Assembly (NCBI GenBank): GCA_019787685.1
Contig: JAHNUO010000001.1
Coordinates: 2,170,001 to 2,234,000 of the forward strand
Source of the DNA: Chiua virens
Taxonomy: Eukaryota; Basidiomycota; Agaricomycetes; Boletales; Boletaceae
Reading direction: 5' to 3'
DNA length: 64,000 nt
Shown one piece after another: positions 1 through 15,395 of the stretch. The position numbers were made by a program, and so were the translations under genes. The first letter of the stretch is position 1. Every line of letters begins with the position of its first letter. Under the pieces are notes generated by a model. The model saw only the letters and a program-made list of their open reading frames with translations, made no database searches and was not told where the DNA came from.

Positions 1-1668
1 TCATCCCATCTCTCCATTCGTGGTCCCAAACCCCTCCGCCAGATCGCGTTCGCCGTCACCGTCGACACCCGGTCTCACGGGTAAGACTTCGTTGATCGAC
101 TTAAAGGACTGGATCGTCGAGGATGGGCCAGTCGAGCGGCCCGCCTCGTCTCGTCTTACAATCACGAATGGCACTGGCAGGTTGAATGGTATTTCCGAGT
201 CTATCAAAGCGCCGTCCCCTTCAAGGAAGTCCCCTTCAGTTCATACTCCTTCGAATTCATCTGCACCCCTCATCAACTTCGAATCATCCCCAAAGCCGCG
301 CCCTCCACTTCCTCCGCGAAAACCATCCCTCAATACGGGCGATTGTACCACTCAACTTCCAGCATCTGCAGACAATGAAGCCCGCACTATGTTATGTCCC
401 CCAGGCTATTCGGACTCTCTTGCAATTGAACATACCTATCCACCAAATTCACGCAAGTTCGGTGCAGGTCGCGTGGGACACGTCCCCGCATCTTCCATCT
501 CTTCTTTCCACTCTGTCTCCCTTTCGTCGGATGGCAGCAATATCGAAGTTCATAGTCCCAAAATAACATCCAAACTCCCATCGCTCACCGTGGAAGCGGA
601 TAACAGCGTCCCAGATTTCGACACCGCAAGTATTGCTGAATCGTTCGAGAATATCTCGGCTTCGTCTGTGGTGAGCCCCTCCACGCCCATCGCCTTTGAC
701 TGGGAACATGCCATCGGTAAATCAAGGATTTCCCCCATGCGTGAGCCGCCCGGTCTGCCTAGTCGACCAAGTGCGAAGATTCCACCCGCCATTCCACCCA
801 AACCCCTCGCCCGTTCAGTTTCAATATCATCCTCTTCGACAGCAACCAGTACGAAAACGCGTCGCCCCCCACCTCCACCACCCCCTTATCAGTTGCGCTC
901 CATGCCTTCTTCTTCACGAGCGTCGGTCGTGTCCACCTCTGCATCTACATCCGACAGATCCTCTATCCTTAGCAATGCCACTACTACATCGCGGACAAGT
1001 ATCAGCACGCGAAACAGCACACAATTCGGAACCAGTGCAAAATCTTCACCACTCCTCAGGCCGACCCCAGTCCCCTCCGCTGCCCGTTCGCGATATGAGG
1101 CCCTCTTTGACAGTGCCGTGAAAGGTCGACGAAGAGTTGAGAAGAAGAGGGAGAAAAGCAAACTACTTGCGTCGCGACCTCCTGCTAGAAAAGACAGGCA
1201 GGCAGCTGGCTGGCGAGGTTTGTCGGTTGACCTCATCGCTAATTCAGAAGATCATCCTGTCTTGCTCTCTGCAAAAAAGACCAGTGAAAGTGGGAGCGAG
1301 GAAGAAGAGGAGTCGTCTCCAATAGGCCCCGAAGAGCAGCTGAACGGGCGTATTGTCAAGCATATATGGTACGCTTCCCAACTTGATCGGAAAAAGCTTA
1401 GTAGTATATGGTAAGTGAGGCCATGGATTGTTGTTGCCTTGCTGACTGTAAGTCAATATTGTGGTTCAGGAATGGTTGTGACCCCCAGTGCACTGGACTC
1501 GTTGATCGCGATACGTTTGTTAAAGGAATGTGGCGGATCGATGAAGAGCTTCGGAGGGCGCAGTTGGCGCGGCGTACTTCGGCCCTTACCGCAGCCTCAT
1601 CACAGCGCATCCCCCATCGCCCCCTTCCGCTTCCTGAGGCGCAGCACACAACGCGGCTGTTGATATAA
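1..1668 (+). CDS. IRS4/TAX4-like EH-domain protein (5' partial)
   Basis: The reading frame is open at the left edge, so the start lies outside the window. About 460 residues are a disordered Ser/Pro-rich region with polyproline tracts (RRPPPPPPPYQ near 870) that could bind SH3 domains. The C-terminus is an EH (EF-hand-like) domain beginning at VKHIWYASQLDRKKLSSIW. It runs across an intron (donor near 1410, acceptor near 1470) into NGCDPQCTGLVDRDTF and VKGMWRIDEEL. The order of a long low-complexity N-terminus and one terminal EH domain matches fungal IRS4/TAX4 proteins, which bind PI(4,5)P2 phosphatase regulators and act in cell-wall integrity and autophagy. The stop is TAA at 1666. It converges on DNMT1. 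The EH domain is secure; assignment to IRS4 rather than another EH protein is inferred from architecture. Confidence 0.75.
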
Positions 1669-1927
1669 ACATTATGGTTTTCGATTCTGGGATTGTGATA
1701 CCCCATTTCCGAATACCCTATCCACTGTAGCCATACTGATGTTCTTCGCTCTCGGATAATTTATTCCTATCACTCTGTTAGGTGCTTCACTGCTTTCGGG
1801 CACTTTACGATGCGTGCGGCAGGACATGGTTCGCTAGGGAACAATGCTGCTTGTGTTAGGGAGTTTGTAACATACTTCAAAAATAATACTGTAATATTGT
1901 CATGATAAAGGATGGTGGCCGTTGGGT
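1669..1927. other. Convergent 3' intergenic gap
   Basis: This 259-bp AT-richer stretch lies between the stop codons of the EH-domain gene and DNMT1. It presumably holds both 3' UTRs and polyadenylation signals. I see no conserved reading frame or RNA gene in it. Confidence 0.5.
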
Positions 1928-4900
1928 TCACACTTCCGGGCTTCCTTCCCTATCCTTCTCGTCCCACATTTTGAACAGCGTTTGCCCGAGCGATTTACCC
2001 AGTGCGTAGGCTAGGGGAACAGGTACGGCATTCCCAATCTGACGGAGTTGCTGGATAATTTTCATTAAGAGTCGAGGAGAAGGCAGTCTCAAAGGGACGG
2101 AACACGTACATCGGCGACGATCTTGAAGGGAGCATCATTACAGGACAAGAATTCATAACAATCAGGGAATCCTTGGGCTCGAGCACACTCTCGAACAGTG
2201 AGAATCCGCTTTTGCTATGCAAGGAGTTGTATCGTTTCGTTTTTTTTAAAAAGACTGGAGCACTCACAGAAGGGTGGAGCACAGGTACCACCTTTACTGC
2301 TCGGCTTTACGGTGGTCAATGCAGTCGCAAAGACGTGGTTGGCATCTAGACGCTTATAAAGGGCTTCACAGAGTTGAGCAGAAGCGACTACGGGGATGCT
2401 TAACATTCAGCACATACACGCATACTTCTGTTCCGCCTGCTTTTGTCTTGTAAGCGGCATTCGCAGTTTTGCAGGTAGATCTTGAGGGCTTTGAGTGAAT
2501 GTTTCGTTTGTAGTATAGTGACCAAACTTACTAAACTGATTTGCTCCCGGAACAAGAGGTACAGCACAGACACTGTAAAATTGAGCGAGTTTCCTATACC
2601 TGTATGAAATTCGAGTAATTACCGTTCTGCCACATTGGGACGCCATCGTCTTGAATAATGATACTTCAACTCCTGATTGATACTTCCATCTTGGCGTTGG
2701 CGCATCCACTTCTGATATCGCGTCAATGGTTCGGAACTATATCTGCGAGGCCGTGTGAAGCCAACGTAGACAGGCTTAAAACTTTCCAGGGGGCAAAAGG
2801 CGGGAATCTTGAAGATGTCCTTGCGCTCTTGGGCTATCCTCTTGTCCTGTGCTGTAGCCTTTATGGTAACATGAGGACTGATCCTAAATGTCAAGACTTA
2901 GTCACGGGTAATCAATGTGTGAAAATACAGACCAGTCGAAAGGAGGCTAGGAACAACACCGTTAATATTTGAGATCAAGGTGTAAACCAGATTCAACGAA
3001 AACGTACCAAGTCTCCAATCGCTTCCTCAATAGTGACAAAATGTAGTGGTGCAGATCTGTCGTCGTCTAAGCCACCCTCGTACTTGTTCCGTATGATGGG
3101 TGGTAGATCACATCCCGTCGACAACTTAGCTCGGATTAATTTGACTGGAGAGCAATGTGTCGGAATTGGCCATTCTGGCATCAACACGTCGTGGCGTGCA
3201 CCCCAAAAAATTACTCGCTTGCGGGCTTGAGGTGCGCCATATTGAGCGGCCTGGAGGACGGCAAATTTCGATTGGTATCTGGGGCTTGTCAATGGTATCT
3301 TGCAGTCATAGCCGGAGTGTCAACGTACCCGATGGAGGCTAGGGCACGTTGGATAAATTTCACAACTGCAAACTGTATCCCATTCCTTCTCGAAGCCGTT
3401 TTTTGGTTATGACCCAATATTCCGAATACGTTTTCGAGGAGTAGATACATCGGCCGGTAAAGCTCAACGTAGCCTATCATATTGCAGACAAGCGTGCTCC
3501 TACGGAACAACTCATGAACTCATGAACTCAACAGTGGTTAAGAGAAGCAGCCGCATACCGTATATCGAATTCCTTCTGTTACACAAGTTGTCAGGCACTT
3601 GACATGTGTCACGTAAGCTTCACTCACCTTGCTGTGGTTCATAGCAGAGAAACTTTGACATGGAGGACCTGGTAATCGGTTTTTCATGCCCAAACACTCG
3701 AACGACAGACAACCGACAAACCACCGTAGATAAAGTCTACTTCACCAGGCTTTGGCATCGGAGGGAGTGGCGTCCCATCATCTAACGAGAGCAACGGTTC
3801 TAGTTTCTTGTTTTCTGCGATGTCAATGGCGTGTTGTAGACACAGGTTAGTGCATTGATTATAAACAGTTGTTGTCGGGTGATTGCGCCTGAGATAGTAT
3901 CTATGAGCCTGACAACCTGAAGTATGAACTGCAGACTCAATCATACTGGTAGGTTCGTGCTGCGCCAGGGGAAAATTCGATCGCCCATTGTGTATCTACG
4001 AAACCAGATAAGTCAAGGCCAGTCCCAAGACCGCCAGCTCCTGCAATACAGGTTAGTACCGCAGGAAAGCATACATGCAAATCTTACCGCTGAACAATTC
4101 TAATCCTCGCAGACGGCCATGTCTTTTGAGGAGTAGAGCTTGCTGTTCCAAAAGTCCTTCCCTTTCCCTGTGGCACTTTCTGCATTGTTTGAATTCACTT
4201 TCCGGCCAAACTTGCAGATCAGCTAGGCGCTTGATATTTGACGAGTGGGCTTGTTGATTCACATAGTAGTGATCATCGTGTGTCACCCACTCGTCAATTA
4301 CATCTACATCGCATTCATGAATCACGAAACATTGGCCTTGCAGGTCTTCATCGTGCACAATCTCGACTTCGTTTGTTTTGAAAAGCCTCCGCTGCATCAA
4401 TGTTCGATAAACAACAAATACGGCCATTATTGAAGGAGATGCACTCACATCGTCAAACGGTAATAATCTATGCTTGTCTTCCTCCCTTTCCCTCCGGACA
4501 GCGTCATCATACCTCCCAAATATTTGGATTGTCACTTCAACAGGAACATTCATTGCCTTCAGTTTTGTGATGCGACCAATCCTGTAGACGGAATGTGCCT
4601 GTTTGCGCTTCACGTAAACGAAGTCGTGGAGGTGATATGAAAACTCGTGCTGTGCAAAGCCCCCACCTGGGAGAGGACGGGGATGTGTGATGCTCGATTT
4701 CATTGCCTGAAAGCCGCAGGAAAGGCACTGCTGGTGCGCATCACAGTGTGCAAAGGCACAAATCGTTTGTTCCTTGGAAAGCGAGATAAGGGAAGCATCC
4801 GCGCTGTTGTACAACAGACTGGTGACAGAGAAGTTAAGGGGAACGAGTCACGCAGACAAAAGTATAAAACACCATACCCCGTGAAGAAATCATTCTCTTC

Positions 4901-6673
4901 TGACGCGCTCCCGTCAATCGGCTCGGGGGTATCCAGGTCAAGCTCACGCTCATTGCATTTCTGCGAAATCGCATCGATGTCAATATCTTCACAATCTGTT
5001 AACATTAAGTACAAAGCTTGAGAATGACCAAGCTCCTGAAGAACAGTCTTTGAGCTATGGGTGAGCCACTGGCCGTGAAACATCTTGTGGCCTCGCTCAT
5101 CCTCGAAAAGGTAGCAAATACGGCAAAACCTATGTCGGGGTGAGCTGCTAAAGTGGATGGGTATGAACTTCAAGGCTTACCAGCGAGAGTTGGCAAGTGA
5201 ATTGGTCGATTGAGCGTGTTCATGAGTGTAGCTTTTTGCGCGAACCTTGTTTTCGTCAACGCCAGGCTCAACCATTACAGTATCACCGATCTGAAAGTAG
5301 AATAGAAGTAAGGGAAGGAATGAGGGAGCTAACGAACGCACGGAATAAACAACACCATCAACACAAACAGATTGGTAGTAACCCGAATGCTCTGCGGGAA
5401 CGCCCCATTTGACAGAGTCAGGGTTCGAGAGGTGGACGAGAGAAGGGTGCATGGACCGTGGACCGTCCAACTCATCCATGTCGACGTCATCCTGGTCGGA
5501 GGCGTTCGCGAGCTTTATATTTTGTTCGAAAAGCAACTTTGCAACGCGGGCAACAACTGCTGTGACAACTGTTTGGTTGCGATGTTGGAGGACTTGCAAC
5601 TCCAGGTTACTCGAAGGTATACGCGATTGGGGGCGAGAGCGGGATGAGCCGGAAGCCTTGAGCTCGGGACCAAAGTCGTATGAGATCTGATGGCCGAGAA
5701 GGGTGCGGAACAAAGGGGTACGACGGATGTTAATCTGTTCGTTTTCCTGGAGGTCGTCGAGAATGGCCAATAAATACGACGTCTGCAGAAGAGGTGAGGC
5801 AGGCAAGAAGGAAGTGAGAAATACATACGACATCATCTGATTTGACATCGTGTTCTGTGATGCTCCTACCGAGGATTTTGAGGGAGATGGCAACATCGTC
5901 ATCGGAAGCTGGTGTTACATGAAGAGAATGAATAAAGACATCGTAGCTGAGCCTGGGATTTGAAATGGCAGATGAGACAACAAGGTGGAGGATGCGGTGT
6001 TGTAGCCAAAAGCTGGTATAGAAAGGCTTGTAGAGTAACGAGGGTATGTCGAGGATGTACCAGGCATGCTGGGTAAGGATATATATGTTGCTGTGGGGTA
6101 TGAGGGGGATGCGGACAAAAAGAAAAGAAAAAAGGGCACCTATCGAGACGACAGGTGGCCATGCTTGAGGTCATGGCAGGAGAACCTCTTGATGGGGGTC
6201 AGCTTCAGGCGTTGTACGAAGTCCTCTGGAGCTGAATCGTCGTCGTTGCTATCCTGGTGTCCCTGATCTAGACCTTCCTGGTCTTCGTCATCGTCGTCAT
6301 CGTCATCGTCGTTTTCGTTATCGGGGTCTATCCAAGCTTTGACACAGCCAGAGGCAGAGAAGGAGAGACTTGGGTTGTGAGGGAGCTCAAGGAGACGAGC
6401 GACGGGGACCATCTGGCGGGTGGTGTATTCGTATATGGAAAAATCGGTGAGAATACGAACGGGAACGTCGTCATCTCGGTCATTGTCAAGGGGGTCTGTC
6501 TCGCCGATAATCTGAATATCAGGCCCCTCTACGAACTCGTGCTCAGACGGGACATGGAGAGTTCGGGGCTCTCCTGAGGATGACCAGGTTGGGGGCGAGG
6601 GTGGGTGGCGGTCGTCGTCGCTGTCTGGGACGGGGGACAGGGACCGACGCGTGCGCTTCCTCGCTGTTGACAT
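1928..6673 (-). CDS. DNMT1: DNMT1-type DNA (cytosine-5)-methyltransferase with RFD and BAH domains
   Basis: Transfers methyl groups to cytosine C5 in the nucleus. The ATG at 6673 begins [20 protein letters not shown], a basic then acidic N-terminus. Next comes a replication-foci domain ([16 protein letters not shown] near 6450) with a poly-Asp tract. Two BAH-type regions follow (about 5.2-5.6 kb and 4.4-4.7 kb, the latter with [10 protein letters not shown]). The catalytic domain shows motif I (RGLELFSG, near 4100), motif [11 protein letters not shown] with the catalytic Cys, formed across an intron near 3665-3720, the ENV motif ([10 protein letters not shown], near 3430), [10 protein letters not shown] near 3200, and motif [22 protein letters not shown] near 2030. 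The TGA stop is at 1928. All catalytic landmarks are present, so it is probably active. The RFD-BAH-BAH-MTase order is that of DNMT1, which maintains methylation behind the fork, rather than DIM-2 or DNMT5. Many short introns; inner exon borders are approximate. Confidence 0.88.
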
Positions 6674-6848
6674 TGTTCGTACTTGGAAACGCGTCGCACA
6701 ACAGTCGCGCAGTGAGCAACAGGTATGATCACGTGTCACCGTGTCACTGATGACTAAGCGGGTATAAGAGTTGATTCCATCTGTCAATTTGTTGCCTAGT
6801 TATATAAATTCATTGGCACGTGATCTGATATCGCCGCTTCTTGTACTG
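6674..6848. promoter_or_regulatory. Divergent DNMT1/kexin promoter with MCB and E-box motifs
   Basis: These 175 bp separate two divergent start codons. An MluI cell-cycle box ACGCGT lies at 6689-6694, just upstream of the DNMT1 ATG. Two palindromic CACGTG boxes lie at 6730-6735 and 6817-6822. A TATA-like TATATAAA lies near 6801, about 48 bp before the kexin ATG. ACGCGT is the site of the MBF G1/S factor in ascomycete yeasts, which would suit a replication-coupled methyltransferase. The motifs are seen; their function is inferred. Confidence 0.45.
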
Positions 6849-9595
6849 ATGACACACCCACGACGCCAATTTTACGCCGTCCTCGTCCTTCTCGTCCCTC
6901 TCGCCGTCGCCGTCAATGTCCCGCCCACCTTTGACCACCGCAACTTTGACTACTTCGTTCTCGACCACCAACCCGCCCCCTCCGCCCCTTCCTGTCAGGC
7001 GAGTGTCTCTCCGAACTCCGTCTCGGCCTTGAGCTCGTCGGTCAGGTCGGCGAGCTGCCCAATACATGGCTTCTTCGTACACCCAAACAGTACCCTCAGC
7101 ATCCCCATCCAGTATTAGCCCGCTACGATGCCTTCCGCACACACACCGCCATCCAGTCCCGTGATGTCCGTGCCCATAGTATCCTTGCCACCATCAATCT
7201 CCTCGAGCACCAGCCCCCACGCCAGCGCACAAAACGTGCTCCTCCCCCTATCCAACTAGATAGCTCCCCTGCCGCTATTGCCGCCCGTCTCGGCGTTACA
7301 GACCCTCTCTTTACCCAGCAATGGCACATCATCAATGAAGAGTATCCAGAACACATGATGAACGTCACCGGTCTTTGGGAGATCGGCATCACTGGTCAGG
7401 GCGTCCTTACTTCTCTAGTCGATGACGGCCTCGATTACGAAAGCAAGGACCTGGTCGATAATTTCGTGCGTCTTCCCCTTCCTTGCCTCTTAACCCCCCT
7501 CATTCCTTTCTAGGACGCCGAGCATTCCTATGACTTCAACGATCATACTCCCCTTCCCAAACCCGTCCTTGCAGATGATCGTCATGGTACTCGCTGCGCT
7601 GGCCAGATCGCAGCTGCAAAAAATGACGTTTGCGGCGTTGGCCTCGCCTATGACGCAAAGGTAGCAGGAGTACGCATCCTTTCCGGTCCAATCACGGATG
7701 CAGACGAAGCTGCAGCACTCAATTATGGCTTTCATGACGTCGACATTTATTCCTGTAGCTGGGGACCCCCGGATGATGGCAAGTCTATGGAGGGGCCGAG
7801 CTACATCATTCACAAGGCCTTCCTCAACGGCGTGCAGAACGGAAGAAATGGCAAGGGCTCTGTATTCGTATTCGCCAGTGGCAATGGTGCCTTGTCCGGT
7901 GATCAGTGTAATTTCGACGGCTATACCAACAGCATCTACTCCGTCACAGTTTCTGCTGTAGATTACAAGGGCCTTCATCCATATTATTCAGAGCCCTGTG
8001 CAGCTAATTTAGTGGTGGCTTACAGCTCAGGTAGTGGAAAGAATATAGTTTGTGCTTCTTTTTCTTTCCTCTCACTTCTTCTCACTCTCCCTAAGGTCAC
8101 CACTGATGTAGGGCGAAAACGCCTGTTCATCCAGCCACGGTGGTACTTCTGCTGCTGCTCCAAATGCAGCAGGTGTCATTGCACTCGCCCTCCAAGTCCG
8201 GTCAGTCCCGTCTCGTGTCCGGTAAACCGTCTGACAAACTCCCCAGACCAGACCTTACTTGGCGTGACATCCAGCATCTTTGCGTTCAATCAGCCCAAAT
8301 GATTAACCCCGAGGACCCGGATTGGGAAAAGACTGCCTCGGCCAGGCCATTTAGTTACAAATATGGGTACGGTCAGCTCAACGCGTACGCCTTTGTCACA
8401 GCTGCACAGAACTGGGAACTTGTCAAGCCCCAAGCGTGGTTCCATCCGTCCGCGATCCAGCTTAATAATGGTTCCTTATCAGACCCTGGAGGCACCATGA
8501 CAGGAGGCGTGCCTATCCAGGCGGGTGGGGTTGACAGCACGTTCACGCTCACGACCGATGTGTTACTCGAGCATAATCTCGAAGCCATCGAACATATCAC
8601 TATTTCCGTCTGGATTTCCCATTCCAAGCGAGGTGACGTCGAAGTGGAGCTCGTCAGCCCCAACGGCATAAAGAGTATCTTGGCTGCCGGACGCAAACAT
8701 GATTATGCGACTACTGGATTCCCAGGTTGGCGCTTCATGACTGTCAAACATTGGTATGCTTTTTTTCCTTCTCAAAAGTTCATTGGCTTACCTCCAAAGG
8801 GGTGAGAACCCGGTAGGTGACTGGACCATCAAGGTATCCGATCAGTCCGATGAAAGTTATAACGGGACGTTCCATGGATGGCGACTAATGTTCTGGGGTT
8901 CCACCATCGATCCTGCTCAAGCCAAGACATACGTCCTCCCTACCAATGATGCACTCCTTCCATCTTTGGAAGACCCAGAGTCGGTGGAAGTCCCCACTCC
9001 ATCTTCCACTAAATCGTATCCCAAACCCACCGCGGGCCTCCCAAGCGATCACGACACGGCGGAAGGGGAGGCCGATCGTCCCGCCTTTCCAGTGTCTTCT
9101 CCGACACCCAGCATGACCCCCACTCCTGACGAAGGCTGGTTCTCTGGCATGTCTAATCTTCTCTCTAGCTCCAAATGGTTCTTCGTCGCTATCAGTGCTG
9201 TGATTCTCTTTGCTGTAGGCGCCGCGATCTACTTCTGGAGGAGACACACGAGGCGGAGTCCCGCTTATTCGTCGCTTGCGGATGGCGATCTTCCGATGAG
9301 TTCTGTCTCAAGAGGCGGTGCACGCCCAAGAGCAAAAGAGCTTTATGACGCATTTGGGGAAGTATCTGAGGAAGAGGAAGACGCCGATGAACGCACCATG
9401 CTCCATCCCGGCCAATCCTTCGATGATCATCAAGAAGCAGCGCTGGGTTTTCATTCAGAATTTCTGAATGATGATCCTACCTCTGCGGAGCCAACACCGA
9501 GGTATCGAGATTTTCCATCACGTGAGGGAGCAGCAAGTCCTGGGAGTGGCAGCGGGTCCAGTTGGGAACACGCTTCTCAAGAACACGTCGGATAG
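6849..9595 (+). CDS. KEX2: Kexin-type proprotein convertase (S8B)
   Basis: A Golgi membrane serine protease that cleaves after dibasic sites in secreted precursors. The ATG at 6849 gives a signal peptide (RRQFYAVLVLLVPLAVAV) and then the propeptide. The catalytic domain has Asp in SLVDDGLDY (near 7415), His in DDRHGTRCAG (near 7580), the oxyanion Asn in ASGNGA (near 7875) and the nucleophile Ser in HGGTSAAAPNAAG (near 8135-8170). A P domain follows (8.35-8.9 kb, GENPVGDWTIKVSD). After a Ser/Pro-rich stalk come a transmembrane helix (WFFVAISAVILFAVGAAIYF, near 9178) and an acidic cytoplasmic tail of about 120 residues. The stop is at 9593. Oddity: the conserved propeptide segment LGLELVGQVGEL (from 7025) is not in frame with the ATG frame, which meets TAG at 7116. 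No good intron bridges this, so a real frameshift, an assembly indel or an odd intron must lie between about 6957 and 7030. Several introns. Confidence 0.88.
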
Positions 9596-9701
9596 AGGGA
9601 CATGATATTTTTATGGACATATTTTTGCATATATATTTACCGGAGGGAATGTTACAAATGACAGTACAATGGAAAGCAGATTCCAACAGCAAGAAATGTC
9701 T

Positions 9702-12468
<2,767 letters not shown>

Positions 12469-12656
12469 ATTAGCAGTGATAGTGGTTCGTGTGCACTGTG
12501 TGCTCAGTGTCGCGTCAGAACGCGTCCGTCACAGATGTGTCACGGTCACGCTTGCTTTTGACCACGTGATCTTTTGTCAAGACGCGTTCTAGTAGCATTT
12601 CCTTCAAGAACTCGAAACCTGGTATCGTGCCTACCCCGACTACAAATCTACCGAGG
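12469..12656. promoter_or_regulatory. Divergent MCM7 promoter with two MluI cell-cycle boxes
   Basis: A 188-bp shared upstream region. ACGCGT occurs at 12520-12525 and 12582-12587, and CACGTG at 12563-12568. Paired ACGCGT boxes are the classical arrangement upstream of MCM and other S-phase genes controlled by MBF in yeasts. That they control MCM7 here is inferred from position and from the gene's role. Confidence 0.5.
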
Positions 12657-15253
12657 ATGTCAGCGGGAACGATTTGTCCCCCGTCAACCTATGGCAGTGA
12701 CAGAGAAAACCGTATGGACGTGTCTCTTGCTGTCAGGGAGTATGTTCAGAATCAGGTGGGCCAGGTGCTCAAGGAGATGGAGACGCTCGAGTGGTCAGAC
12801 TGGGTTCACACCCGTCTCGACGATTCTTCAGAACTTGCAGCGCGACGAGAGCTAAAAGACAAAGTCATCTCGTCATATCCTGGCCTTCTCTCTGGCCCAC
12901 ATGGTTCGCGACTCCGAATGGATTCAGCCTGGCTGCCAGAGTATGTTGCCTCGGCCAAGATTCCCCGCGATACACTCAAAAAAACACCACACGCATCCGA
13001 TCTGGACATCTGTAACGTTGTTTGGCGACACCAGGTTACACAAACTATCGCACTTTCGCTATTCAACAATCATCTGGATTCGAGCACTTCCCCAGCAACG
13101 TTCGTAACACCTGGCGCATCTACCAGTCGCGAGAGCCTCTGGGCCCCTGGTCAGAACGGAAAGGGGTTCATGACTGCCACGCAGTTTTTCCACGAGTTTG
13201 TGCAGCAGGAGCCGCGCTCGGAAGGCGGCGTTTCGCCTGGCATATCCTTCAGAATCGGTCACGACATTGGCGAAGTGAGTTGGGACAAGACCACATGTCA
13301 CTTGTGTCACCCGTCGATCATCATCAAATTCGATGAATTATTTCCTTTCACAGCATCTGATCTGATGGAGAAAAAAGGTGAGCATAGTCTTGTATAAATT
13401 CATCATCCGCGTCAATTCCCGTCCCCAGCATTAACTGAGCAAGATGCTGCCATGGAAGTTGCCTCCATGTCGAGACGACGGATGATGTACAACATGTCTA
13501 GACCCCAGGCTACCCTTAAATGCACGGACGATATGCAACAGGGCCTATTCCGTGAGCACTCGATGGTGGAATGTGATGAGGTTTCCATCACCGTAGTCGG
13601 TCTTCCAAGCGATATTACACCGGAAATCATATTCTGCGGTACATTCGGCCTATTTAAGCCATCCCGTTCGTGGAGAATTCCCAACGCTCTATTCGAGTTC
13701 TTTTTGAACCCCGGAAATGTCCCACTCTTCTACTATCGCGGGCAACTTATGCCTTCCGCTCGCACAGGCCTAGCCCGAGTTGGCATCAACTATCACGGAA
13801 CACTGGAAATTTGTCCTGAAGCCTCCCAAGTGAAGAAAAATAACATCATTTATGGTCGTTATCAACATCTACTCCAGGAGGCGATCCAGTATGCGTTTTG
13901 CCACCTCCCAGAACTCGCAGTGGAGCTCGCATGTGACATAATGGCAAAGGCGAAAGGCGAAGAACATAGAAACTTCGAGATGTTTTCTCCAAAGCGCAGG
14001 CAGAACCTACAGGATGTTGCATACCGTTCCGCATTTTGCGCCGCTTGGCAACAGATGGGTGCTGATGGCCCAGGATCCAAGCGATTGTATCCATACTCGG
14101 AATTGGCGCCACAGGATCTTCGATTGATTGAGGAGCTCGATATGATAGGCCAGTCTGTACCTAGCAAAGTCATGGAACTCGTAATCGTGCCATCGGGAGC
14201 CTTCCTTCCAATCAAGGAATATGCCGAGAGTGTTTTCCTCGAGCGACGTGGTGTTGGGAGTGGCTTTGTAGGATTCGTCCAATTCCGCCGTGCAATGCTC
14301 GATGTGTTCTCTTGGGCTGCAAATTCGGACATCGTCATGGTGGACTATACGAACTCTTACCCAAAAGTTCTGTGGGATGAACGCACGAAGCAATTCGTTC
14401 TTGGGATTCCATACTGCACGTTGCATCCGACGGACGAATGTTCGTGTTGGCTTCCTTCGTATCTACTGGAAGCCAGGGACGCGTATTGCAAACATTCTAC
14501 CAACAAAGACAAGACAGAAGTTGCCGCCCTCTCGTATGGTATTTTCTTCCGTGCATACGCGTTGGCCATGGGCGCAGACTCGAAGCAACTCGACAGTAGA
14601 GCTAAAGGTATCTGTGAAAACGATCTTTTATTTACTTGCTGACCGCTTGGTTCAGGGCTTGCAAGGAAGCGAAAGGCGCCTTCATTCTTCAAACTCTGCG
14701 ATCAGCAAGAGCCCGCCAAACGTCCGCGCTCGGATACTCAACATGGAAGGAAAGTCTCAGATAGTACTCAAGAAAGCGATATGGACGTGGCAAGATCATC
14801 GGATCCGCCGGGCCCTGCTCGGAGTCGGAGTCACCCACTGCCACCGTCACCAGCTGAATTAAAAAGCTCGATGTTTGTCGAAGCATGTATGTAAAGCTGA
14901 TGATTTCTCAAACTACCCGTTAATTACTAACTCGAAAACGGTTTAAAGCTCACACTGCCACGGATCCAGGAAATGCGCACTCGCACTCACTAGCCGAACT
15001 CTTCAAGCCAATCATGTGTGCCTATGATCGTAGTCTGGATGCTGTCTCCTCACAAGCGGCAAGCTTCGAAATCCAACGGCAGCACCTCATAGCTGAGAAT
15101 ATCCAACGAGAGAAAGAGATTGCGACACTACGGGCCCAGGTGGCTGAAGAACATGCGAAGGCTCAGTGTTTCCGAGCCCAACTACAGGCTGTCCAAACTG
15201 AACGTGACCAAACTAGGGATTTGCTAGTAGCAAAATGGAGGCAGAACAAGTAG
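12657..15253 (+). CDS. Large unrecognised protein with NLS-like linker and C-terminal coiled coil
   Basis: I do not recognise this family. The ATG at 12657 starts MSAGTICPPSTYGSD. Four exons keep frame: about 12657-13379, 13431-14607, 14656-14888 and 14948-15253, giving roughly 810 residues. The first ~630 residues look globular and well conserved in composition (VVWRHQVTQTIALSLFNNHL, VVGLPSDITPEIIFCGTFGL, DVFSWAANSDIVMVDYTNSY), with a Cys/His cluster CHLCHP near 13298 and PTDECSCWLP near 14430. Next is a basic, Ser/Pro-rich linker (ARKRKAPSFF, PAKRPRSDTQ) that looks like a nuclear localisation signal. The last ~80 residues form a coiled coil (IQREKEIATLRAQVAEEHAK). A nuclear protein that self-associates through the coiled coil is a reasonable inference. 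It diverges from MCM7 and converges on POT1. The gene model is good; the function is unknown. Confidence 0.75.
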
Positions 15254-15395
15254 CGACATGGCATATTTCGTGGAACTTCGCATTGATATTGAACGTTTGC
15301 ACCCTTGATTAATTTACTGTGTACCTATGTGCTATGCTAATTACATAAGTGTATCTTCATATAATAAGGCAGGGCGATGCGAAATGCGACGTCTG
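15254..15395. other. Convergent gap before POT1
   Basis: A short AT-rich 3' region between two convergent stops. It holds no gene I can support. Confidence 0.4.
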
